Assembly (NCBI RefSeq): GCF_024713945.1
Contig: NC_134680.1
Coordinates: 4,736,001-4,800,000 of the forward strand
DNA: 64,000 nt
DNA from: Dermatophagoides farinae
Taxonomy: Eukaryota; Arthropoda; Arachnida; Sarcoptiformes; Pyroglyphidae
Direction of reading: 5' to 3'
Translations under genes and position numbers: made by a program
Part shown: positions 38,438 to 49,930 of the stretch, in pieces
How positions within the stretch are numbered: the first letter of the stretch is position 1
How the letters are laid out: every line of letters begins with the position of its first letter
Notes under the pieces: model-generated
Database searches by the model: none
What the model saw: only the letters and a program-made list of their open reading frames with translations
What the model was told of the DNA's origin: nothing

Positions 38438-41400
38438 TTATTTGGCCATCTGATGAATTGGACCATTTTGGTTAGAATCAATGGTGGTGGCGTTGTTGGT
38501 GACGGTAGTAGAATTACGAATTTTCGTTCGATTTATCGATGATGATGATTTCAAAGGTGATGAAGATGTGGAAGTGGATGATGATGGTTGACGTAGAGAT
38601 GGAAGTGGGGGTGGTGCTGGTAATGAAAATGGATTGATTGTTCCACTACTACTACCAGTATTATTGGCAGCAGCAGCAGCTAATGCCATTGCTAATGATA
38701 CAGCTGATGAAGCAGCAGCGGATACGGAAGCAGATGAATGTTGTTGTTGATGACGTGGTGATAATCCATGATTTCTACCACTATTACTACTACTACTATT
38801 ACTACCGGTTATCGATTTTTGTTGTCTTGGTGATTGTGATCGATGATTATTACGATTTTTATGATTTTCATGATTGGAATGATGATGATGATGATGTTTA
38901 TTCACAGTCGATGGTGATGATTTACGTGTCAGATCAACTGGACCATTATTTAATAATCCATTCATGCTACTACCATTTGTTATTGATTTATTTTTTATCG
39001 GTGAATAATATTCCAAATTATTATTATTCAATGCTGTTGTTGTTGGTGATGGAGAAGAGTTATTATTGTTGTTGAAATTTGAATGTGCTTTTGGTGGTTC
39101 AACTTGTTGCTGTTGTTGTTGTTGTTGAAACATCATCGATGCAGCTAATAACATTTGCATATCATCATTATTCATACCGGTTAGCTGATAATATTCAAAT
39201 AACTTTTTCTTAATATCTAATTCAGTCATTAAATCATTTTGTTGATTCGAAACAGCAGTTGTTGATGATGATTGTTTTGATGAACCATTCTGATGATGAT
39301 CATTACTTTTATTACGCCCAATATTTGATGATGATGTTGATGATAATGAATTTGGTGATGGCGACGATGAAATCAATCTGGCCGTTGTTGATGTTGCTGC
39401 TGCTGGATTATTATCCAATTTTACACGTGCTTTTTTATTGGTCGTCGTCGTTGTTGTTGTTGTTGTATTAGTTGAATTTGAATTCGATCCCAATGTTGTT
39501 GTCGATGATGATGATGGTGACGATGCAACTAAACTTGAACTTTCATTCGATGTTATTGAATCATCATCATCACTACCGGTTATATCACCACCGCCTATTG
39601 ATGAATGATCATCCTGATCTTCACGATATGAACGTTTTAAACTGATACGATTAGAATGACCACTATTACCGCTTTGCAATCGAAAATCATTGCCCAATAT
39701 TCCATGTTTACGTCGTGATGGTGATACAGCCATTGATTCAACCCATTTTTGACCAGATTCCTGTTGTTTAGCATTTAATCGTACAACCAATTCCCCACGT
39801 AGATACAGATTCAATGAACCAAGATTCTTTTTATCATTACCATTATCATTATTATTATTATCCAATAAGCCATTCTCATTTAATAATGATTCATTTGTAT
39901 TAAACAATGGTTTAGCTTTGATTGGACGAATTTCCTGACCAGTAATAATATGACTTTCAGGTGAAGATAAAAATGAACCACCAATACTACCATTTATGAG
40001 ATTATTGTTACAATTTCCGCCCAATAAATTATTATTAATCAATTTATTATTGAGTAATGGCGATGATGGTGTGAATGGACAATCCATAAGATTTGTATCA
40101 ATCGTAATGTCACCCGAACCACCACTACCACCACTTTCATTGCTTTGTACATTTTTTGCCAATACACCTTTGGCTAATGATAAAAGCTCTTCACGTAACG
40201 TTTGTTCTTCTAGATCATCGTTATCACTACTGCCACCAATATTAATTTTATCTTCTTCATTAATTACCGATTCGGAATTCATATCATCACCATTATTAAA
40301 ATCTTCATCATTATCCGATTGTTTTTCTAGCTTATGATTAATACGCTGTTGTTGATGATGATGACTTTTCTGATGACGTTGTGTTGTTTTCTTTTCCGGT
40401 GATGATTGTTTTCCGGTTGTATTATTATTATTGCTATTACTGTTGTTATTATTGTTGCTGTTGTTGTTGTTACTGTTATTATTATTATTCGAATTATTAT
40501 TATCCCTATCTCTACCATTATTATCAGATGGATGATCACGATTCATTTTACTATGATTATGATGACTATGTTGACGATTATTATTACGTTTCAGTTGTTG
40601 TCGTTGTTTATCCAATGATAGATAATAAAATTCAATTATTGATCGTACCGATTTCCATGGTAGATAATCTTTTTTGATTGCACTGAAATTTTTACCACAT
40701 TCTTTTATAGCTTGATTAAAAACTTTTGCTTCGAGATCATTCCAACGGCCTAATAATAATTTAGCCAATGTTTTTGTTGTATAACGTTCAGTCGAGCCTA
40801 AATTGATGGCTGTTGTCGGTTGTTCCGTAGCAGCAGCAGCAGTCGTAGTACCGTTAGGATTTAATGTATTCAATGTGGATGACAACTTGCATGTACCAGC
40901 AGCCACGCCATTTTGATGATGAGATAAAATGAAAGCAGGCTAACGGGTTAAATTGAAAAATGATTAAAAATTGAACAATTAAAAACTCATACACTTACCA
41001 AACCCTTAGCAATTTTTTGTATCCTCGTATTCAATGATGATGATGATGATTGTAAACTAGAGCAACTTAAAGATGGTAATGATAATGTTGTTGATGTTAT
41101 CGTCGTCGTCGAATCAGATTCATTTATTTCATTCTTCAATTGTTGCTGTAATTGTTGAACTTCTTTCTGTAATCGTTGTCTCGTTGTAACACTTTGTTTT
41201 TCTGGACTTGTTAATGTTGTTGATGATGATGATGCAGTTGATGTTATCACATTATTTGTCGTAATTGTCATTGGAATATGATGATGATGACCACCACTAC
41301 CGGATGTTATGGAATTATTATTAATAGAACTTTGACTGGTTAAACTCGTCGTTGTATTGCTACTACTGCTGTTTATGTTGACAGTAGCAGCAGCAGCAGC

Positions 41401-44400
41401 ATTACGTTCAGGTGGTTTATTTGGTTCCAATACACATTTCGTTCCATTGTCTAATATTTCAAATGGACGTAATGAACATTTCTCCTCTAATAAACATTCA
41501 TTTTCATCAATGCCCTTTTGACATGTATCGATTGCCTGTATAAATAAACCAATCGATTTGGCAATGGCAAAATATTGATTTAATTGTTTATTATCAAGTT
41601 GATTATGTGGATTCCATGTTAATGTTTCCAATTCTTCAAGTTTACGACCATCATTTTCGCCTATTTTGTTGTAAAAATATTCACATTAAATTAATAATAT
41701 AATATATATAGATTCACAAAATTTATACAGATAAATAAATACCTGATTTTAAAAGTAATGGACATTGTGCCTGATATTGGCGGCCAATACGAATACGATT
41801 ACGATTCGGATTACGGGCCTCTTCATCCCAATATGAATCAAAATCGATATCTATAGTAAAAAAAACAAAAATAAATAAATGAAACAAAATAAAATTATTT
41901 CGTATTCAATAACGATAAGAATTTCGGCATTGAAATCATGCGTGGGAGTGAGAAACCAGAGGATTCGAATTCGAAAAGAAAACAAAACCACAAAGATGAG
42001 AAAAAAAACAAAATCACAATAAATTTTTAACGATTTCCTTCCACGTTGCAACACATATCACAGAGACAGAGAAAAAATACATTCTATAAATAGTTTTTAT
42101 TATGAAAGGAAACGACAGAGAGAGATTGTGAAAAATAAAATCATTTCATCAATAAAAACAACAATAACAACCGTATTATAGTATCGATTATTTTCCTTTC
42201 TTTGGTACAATATTGAGTTGTTAATCGGAACTAAAATTAACAAGAATTGTATCATTAAATCAACCAATTTGATTGTTTTCAATCAATGACCATCATCATC
42301 ATCATCCTTAGTGAATCATTCTGTTTCAAACTTTTTCAAAATTTAATTTTTTTTAGTATAAAAAGATTAAGAATCAAAATCATTTACATAGAAATACAGC
42401 CTAAGAGGAGTGTTGAAGCATAGAAAAAAGTTTTCATTTTATTTTCCTCATCGGTTAACAATAATCAACTGAATATATACTAGAAAAAAAGTTCTCATCA
42501 TTATTTTCCAAAATATAGACTAACATGCCTATCCATTCATCCATATGAATGGCTAAAATTTGGTCCAAAAAGTTTGTAAAAACCGAAACAAAAAAAAGTT
42601 TCTACATAATTTTCCACAGAAAACCAGAAACGTTAAAACTCTTTGCACATACATAAAGGTAGATATCCACCAAAAGAATATTTGTTTGCTATAATAACAA
42701 GCATTCACTTATTATTGTTTTCGTCTTTGTTTCATTTGGAACAATTATGATGATGATGATGATGATGAACGTAAAACAAACAAACGAAAAAAAATTTGAT
42801 TCTGCGCAAAAAAATAAATAAACCATTAATGATAATTGGCCAGAATATAGAATTTTAATTGCAAAATAAATAAAACATCAAGACAAGAAATCATGGTGAT
42901 GAATGCACAAAAAAAAAAGAAGAAACAATTCATGATTTTGCCCATTCATTCATCCATCCATCAGTCATTTGAGCCATATTTTTTTTTATTATGAAAACAA
43001 AAACAAAAACATTTACAAATAGGCAAGATACACACCAACATACATATGATAAGATTTCTATTGGATTTTTTTTTCAAATTTGTTTTCAAATGCAGTTAAT
43101 TACAATGTTGATTATATAAATCTAAAAAGGAAATTATTTCTTGCATTTGACTACTACTACTACTGCTACTACTGATACAGCATATGATAAAAAAAAACCA
43201 AATGACTAAAAATTTGTTATGGAAAAAAATGACCAAACTTCATAATATATAATAATGGTAGAGAGAGTGAACATACTTGACAATCTGGATGTCATCATCA
43301 TATACTAATATATGTTGTTATCGGATCACATTCTTAGAAATTTTTTTTTGCTAATAAAATTTAGTAATGATGATGATGAACAATTGCAAAACACTTCAAT
43401 TCTTTAAAAAAAAATTCAAATGAAATCAATATTTAGATGTAAATATAGCACAAACACACACACCGATACAAAATGCAATGGAAATGTTTTGAAATCAAAA
43501 AATTTAGTAATTTTGATATCCTTGTTGTTGTGTTGCTGTTGTTGTCGTCTTAAACTCAAAACTTTTTTTTCTAGGCCCTTTCTATATTGGTGGTAGAGTC
43601 ATTTCTATATCAGTATGCTGCGTGCGGTTTTTGTGTTTGTGTATGTATGTGTGTGTGTGTGTGTTCGGCAGGAGGTCAACAATTTACATTTCTTTCGGCC
43701 ATTTCATTATTGGTAGTCATCATCATCATCATCATCATTGGTGTTTGGGGGCAAATAGAGTAAGGATAAATATTGATTTTCTATAGCAAAAAAAAAATGA
43801 AGATCATGAAAAAAAATACTTGATATGGACATAGACACGATCAGAGATAGAGAGAGAGAAAGAAAAAATCAAATAAAAAAAACAAAATGATAATGACGAT
43901 AATATAAAAGTAAAGTAAAGTGAAATTAAAACAAACAACCAAAACAGATGAAAAAACAAGTAAAAATCAAAGCCCAGGAGATGAAAGTTGTAGATAATTG
44001 ATGGGCAATGAATGATCCAACAGAAAAAAACATATATGTTTGAAATGAGACCAAAAAAAAAATGAAACAAAAATCACTTCATTAGATCTTTTTTGATATA
44101 TTCTCATGAGATTGAACGAATGAGTAAAAAAAAAGGATCACCAAAAAATATAAACCAAGAATATTCACAAATACAATGACAGAACAACAACAACAACAAA
44201 AAGAACAGCTGTTGTCGTATTTATTTTTAGCTATGTGAATGGAAAACACGAATAATGAACAATCATCATTCTTTGAAAGAATATATAAATACAACTAAAA
44301 TGCAAAACAATTCATGTTCACGATGATTGTGTTGTTTAGATTGGATTTTTTTTTCTATCTGTCTACACACTGATGAAAATTGATGGTATTTTAAACTTTT

Positions 44401-47400
44401 TTTTTATGCAAATTAAGATTGTTTTTTGTTGTTGTTGTTGTCCAGCAAATTCCACAATTATTTTTAATTATTCCAAAATTTCAATTGTCGATTCTGTATA
44501 CAACTTTTTTTTGTCCGATTATTGCTTACATAGGACATTAAATCAGAAAGTTTTCTCTCTTTTTTTGCATAAAAATTTCAATTTACAAATCGATTTAACC
44601 AACACAACAGAACAAACTAAAAAACTTTGAATTCAAATCAACTATTTTAAAAATTCTCTTTTTTCACAAATAAAGGAAAATGTCACCATTGTTTTTCTTA
44701 TCAACACAAAAAAAAATTTCAATCAAAATCAAGCCAAACGGGATTCATCATCATATTTCATCACCTTATTTATTTACTTTTTTCGTTCAACTCAAACATT
44801 TAGACTTAAGATTGAAATCCATTGAGACCAATCCTCAAATATGTCAGATTTCCCTTAGTGATTTTCTATTTTTTTTTTGTTAACACATCTGTCGTTGTTG
44901 TTGCTATTGTTTCAATATGAATTTCAATTTCAATTGTTCAATTACTATTTCGGATCCTAAGCTACAAAGAAAAAAAAAATAAAAGACAAAAAAAGAATCT
45001 AAAATTCATCCATAACAACAACAAATCGAAAATTCTATGGATGGATGCAACCAAGACAACAACAACAACTAACTAACTAACTAACAAACAAACAAAACAA
45101 GCCACTACTGTGTGTAATGATGACAATGTCTAAAATCCAACAACAATAACATCATACCAATCGGAAAGAATTATATAACTATACAGAATGTTTCCAGAAT
45201 AAAATGAATGTTATATATATAGCATTGGCAGATATAGTATTATGATGTACAAATATTAACAAAAAGGATGAGGCAGACACTCATACATACACACAAAAAG
45301 AGCGAATGAGCAGAAAAGGCCCACTATCATCATCATCATAATCATCATGGTAAATGAATTCATAATAATAATCTGATATAATCATCATGTTGATTATTGA
45401 TTGAAATTTATTTTTATTACATAAAAAGAGTAAATTAAGTGGAAAAAATTGCAATTACATAAACGATGACGACATGATATACAAAACAAATGAACAAATT
45501 ACAAAACAGAAAATTAAATCCAATTATTATAATTAACTTGAAATGATTTTTAAAATTAAATTAAATCAAATTTTTTTACCAAAATACAAAACATTCTCAA
45601 GATAACAGCCTATTTAAGAATCAACCTACACTATACTGCTAAAAAACTACTCGATTGATCGATCCAAATTTTTGATTACAGCCTTGGAACAAACAAAAAC
45701 AGTCAGGCAGGCAGGCAGTGAACAAAAAAACAAAAATAATAATTAGCAACACACAACCAAACCCCATTCGAGAGAAAGAGAATATACGAAAAACAAAACT
45801 TCCCATCAAATAATTGAAGTGTTTATATTGAATTATTATTTTTCTATTGAAAAAAAAACTTTTTTTCTATTCAACTTTTAAACAAAAAACTATGAAAATC
45901 TTATTATCCATGTTTGTTCATCATCATCATCACTCATTCACTCCTGGAACTAAAACCACCCGATTCTCTAAAAAAACATTTTTTCTCCATTCAATCATGA
46001 TGATGATGATGATAATGATTCAAGGCAAAGTTTTTCGTCTTTTTTTTTCTTGAAATTCTTCAATATTCTACAATGGACGAACAGTTTTAGCTTGGCACTT
46101 GGTGTTGTGTTGCGTTGTTGTCAAATCGATTTGTCTTCCAATGATTCTCTCTCTCTCTCACTCTTTTTCTATATTCATTTGAAACTTTTTTTTGGCTCAA
46201 TTCACTCGATTTTCGTTTGGTTCTTTTCAAATAAATGAGAGTCGATTGTCACACACAAACAAACAAACACCATATATACAGCTCAAACAACGAAACCATA
46301 TACACGCCACTTATCTTAAGGTTCTCTCTATAAATTTTTATTCTATGAATTCTTTGTTCTGAGCACCCCCTCAAACACCAAATTCTCCTCATCATCATCA
46401 TCATCATTATTATTATTATTATTATTATCCATTCCCCCTAATGTGTGTACAGTATTTTAAGAATTTTTCTCAGAAAGACACAGAATCAGAATTGGGAATT
46501 ATTTTTTTTTCTCTCTCTCTCTCTATCACTATATCTTTTTTTTTGACTGCATTCGTGTGTTATATAGAAGTAGACAAACCAACCAAACGAAAAAAAACCT
46601 AGATAGATAGAGATGGAATAAGAAAGACAAGATGGAACACAAAATGCAGATTGTTGTATGTTATGTATGATGGCCAATAGTTGGATGGTGGGAATATTTG
46701 ACAAAAGAATTCCAGAATGCCAACACCCAATAGAGTTTGGTTGACTATACTACAGCTGCTGTGGCTGATGATGCTGCTGCTAAAATTGTCGTTGAAATGA
46801 AATTGGAACTACTCTACTCTACTAAACTATACTGTGTAAATAAATAAATTTTTTTTTTCATGATCAAACATTGAAAATCAAAAAAATAAAACAAAAAAAA
46901 ACGGAAAAAAATTTTAATTACAAACTCTTGGCCACTATCATTTCAATAAAGACAAAAATAAAACCAAAAAAAAAAAAAATCAAATCAAATCAAATCAAAA
47001 CCAATCACATCATTCAATCATCATTGTAATAATATAGAAATCCACTTATTATTCTCACACATATATCATGTGTATAAGCCATCATTTGGAATTATTATTT
47101 AACAACAACGAGAGAAAAAAAAAAGAAATCCGTCTCTTCTATATGCACACACTAAATAACAACGAGAGAAAAAAAACATACAATCGATGGATATAAGAAA
47201 CTGAAAATGGAAAAAATTGTTTTTCTGGTAAATGGCATGACATTACCATGGTGTGTATATGTCTATGCCATTGTGTATTTGTATTTTCCAATGGATGGAC
47301 TCGCCTATCTTTCTTTTATTCACTCTTTTATATATATGTGTGGTATATGTTCAATTTCTCATTCACAACTAACCATATAAGAAATATACGATCATCTGAA

Positions 47401-49930
47401 AAAAAAGTGAATTAGTAACATACAGCAGCAGCAGCACTACTAGCCATTAAGGAGGCAATAGCAATGGTAATAGTCATATATCGACAATTATTCAATTGAA
47501 TTCTGAAAACAGAAACGAAAATTAAACATTATTTTCGGACAATCAAAAAATCATTCAAAAAAAAAATCAAACAAACAACAAAAGTCTTTTTTGCCCATTC
47601 AATCGATCCAAATGAATAAAAATTTAGATAGAAAATTTCAAAATTCAGTGTTCTCAATCTAAATTTGTGATCAAATGAAAAAATGGCAAAACATTTGGTA
47701 AAATTCCCAGAAATCAATTGAAACACCATCCCAAAATTATTTTCAAATCAAGATACAAACTATCAAATGAAACACACAAACACAACTACCTTCTGCTAAA
47801 CAATCAGATCAAAGCCAAGTTTTGCATGTGTGGCACGTGTTGTGTGCGTAGACAAATTATGTAGTCATCATCATCATTATCCCCACAAATGGATATAGAC
47901 TCTAATAATAATAATAATAATATTCAAGTTACATCTGTATGTGTTGGTAAAAATGATGTATTCACGCCACTATTTTCATTTCTGACCAAAATATATTTAT
48001 TCAATCAATAGAGAGAAAAAAAATATTGTGTGTGTCTTGAAAATGACAAACATTCACATCATTTCACACACACACACACACACACACTATCATTCATTTC
48101 ATTTTGAAAAAAAATTCGTCACTTTTTCACTACATCTCATTGTCTTTTTCCTTCTCTCTCTCTCCTTCATACACACACACACACACACATCCTATTTGGC
48201 ATAAAGTTTATGAGTTTATACGAATCTCTTGCTATCTCTCTCGTTTTCACTCTAAAATGGTCATGTTATTTCTACACACATAGCAGATGGTCTCATTTAT
48301 GGATAGCCGAAAAAAAATGTTTTTGTTATAGACCTATTTATTTTCACAAAACAGAAAAAAAAACAGTACGAAAAGGAAGAAGATGATGATGATGATGATG
48401 ATGCCTGGCATAAAGTCATTTAAACACAATACATACATACAGTAGCCAACAGCTATGTGCCACCGCCTATATCAAAATGGACACAAATGGTCAAACACAC
48501 ACACATACATACATATCAGATCTATATCAGTTCAATTTTTTTTGGATCATATATCCAACCGATATATAAAAACCATTATCGAATCATGTGGACATTATTT
48601 AGAAAAAATGATGATTTTTTTCTATTCATTTTATGGAACACACCAACCTCATCTCAATGAACCTTAGCAAATGAAAAACAAATGAATGAAAATGTGGCTA
48701 GTTTATGAATTTGCGTGACCGGTATTTGACATTATCTCTCTTCTTTGATGCATATTTGTCATCATCATCATCATAATTATTAGCAAAAAGAAAAAAACAA
48801 CGACATTCAGTTTGACATAAAAACCCATAATGATGATGATGATGATAAAATTACAACCAACACCACCATCATCACCCCCTTATATATAAACACCAAAAAA
48901 CCACCATTCAAACACAAATCAGCCAAAAATAATCAAATTGACATGCAAAAAGATAGTAGGTAGAGAAAGAGATAAAAAACGCAATTTTTACATTTGCACT
49001 GTGAACTACACATGCAATGCATTATAATCGATAGTAATTAGGCAACATTTTTTTTGTTTTCAATCCAACAACATTGAATTACCTTGAAGCGATATGAAAA
49101 TTTAATCAATCAATTAAATTCAAAATTGATTTGGATGAAAACAACAACAACGACCAGGAAATCGATGACAAAATGTGAAAATTGAATACAAACGGTTTAG
49201 GTTAGCTGGGAAAAATTAGCGCCTGTAAATTTTGGATCTTTTTTTTATATAAAGTTTATGACAAATAAAATAGTTAAACCCAAAGGGAGAGAGGGGGAGA
49301 TTTAGACTATCACATATCCCGGTGAGAGCAATTTAGATCAATGTTGAATCGACATTTTAATTAAACCAAGCCTGGTAACTATTTCAACTAGCTATGGAAT
49401 ATGCATCTTATTTTTTTCCTTTAGTATCAAAAAGACCAGTCTATTATGGGAAAAAAATTTAAAAATCTTCTAGTTTCATCTAATTAACACAATGTGTTTG
49501 TGTGATACAAATTTGTTGACCAGACCCAAGTAGTAGTAGTGGTGGTGATGGTTAACACTCCTAAATTCAACCCAAAACCACATTAATTGAAGGCCATTCA
49601 TAGACATGTCACACACACACACACATACATACAAACAATGGACATTTTTGCCATTTTTTTCGGGTAACAATCGAATTTTCATTCAATTCAATTCAATTCG
49701 CGAGTGGTTTTTTTTGTGAAACAACCAACAATGACAAATTTGTCCATTAGTCCATTATATACAACACTGGACCGGCTGGGGGACATGAAATCAAAATTAA
49801 TGAGGTCGTCGGTTGGAAAAAAAGAGAAAACCCTTTAACCCATTTCAAAAATATAAACCGGGAATGTATACTTAAATGGGTGGAAGGATATGCTATTCAT
49901 ACCTGATTTGGATACATCCATAGATGACAT
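38438..49930 (-). CDS. Divergent MTA-like ELM2-SANT corepressor protein
   Basis: Supported exons are 41850-41743, 41660-40999 and 40939-38438. A candidate first exon, 49930-49903 (MSSMDVSKS, GTATGA donor), fits the phase and gives 1099 residues. ELM2 starts at RIGRQYQAQCP (about 28-75). The stretch LETLTWNP...QYFAIAKSIGLFIQAID aligns closely with LETLIFTP...[17 protein letters not shown] of the neighbouring MTA. The SANT domain (about 330-375) has GRWNDLEAKVFNQAIKECG and YLPWKSVRSIIEFYY. The LPWKS sequence is an MTA hallmark. Between the two domains lies a Cys-containing, then Ser/Thr/Ala/Gln-rich, linker with a short predicted coiled coil (RLQKEVQQLQQQLK). The long tail is rich in Asn, Ser, His and Gln and carries PVDLT, a CtBP-binding consensus. 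BAH domain, GATA finger and RBBP segments are absent from what I can see. The likely role is a nuclear HDAC/CtBP corepressor subunit (inference). ELM2 also resembles CoREST, so family assignment is less certain than for MTA. Confidence 0.82.
38927..38941 (-). other. PVDLT motif (CtBP-binding consensus) in the MTA-like protein
   Basis: Codons for Pro-Val-Asp-Leu-Thr, in the context NGPVDLTRKSS, match the P-x-D-L-(S/T) motif recognised by CtBP corepressors; PVDLT itself is the form used by KLF3. It sits in an otherwise low-complexity tail. Function is inferred from the motif only. Confidence 0.6.
41851..49902 (-). other. Long repeat-filled region, probable first intron of the MTA-like gene
   Basis: About 8 kb of AT-rich, repeat-rich DNA with no recognisable exon. 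If the candidate first exon at 49.9 kb is right, this is one intron, running from GTATGA to ACTATAG. It holds CA, CT, ATT/CAT and poly-A/T repeats, a CAGG array at about 45706-45718, a CAT/ATT block at about 46400-46427 and AAATC repeats near 46980. Further unrecognised 5' exons of the same gene could lie here. Confidence 0.5.
49903..49930 (-). other. Candidate first coding exon of the MTA-like gene
   Basis: ATG followed by eight codons (MSSMDVSKS) and one base, then a GTATGA donor. The phase matches the exon starting at 41850, giving SKSDIDFDSYW. No in-frame stop was seen for some tens of bases upstream, so the start is not proved. The exon was picked on splice phase and context, with no homology to support it. 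Confidence 0.4.

Noticed and set aside
40906-40939. A separate gene starting at 40906 with MAAGTCK
   Set aside because: The first codon there is GTG, not ATG. The frame is open upstream to an acceptor at 40940, and the phase joins it to the preceding exon, so it is one gene with the ELM2 exons.
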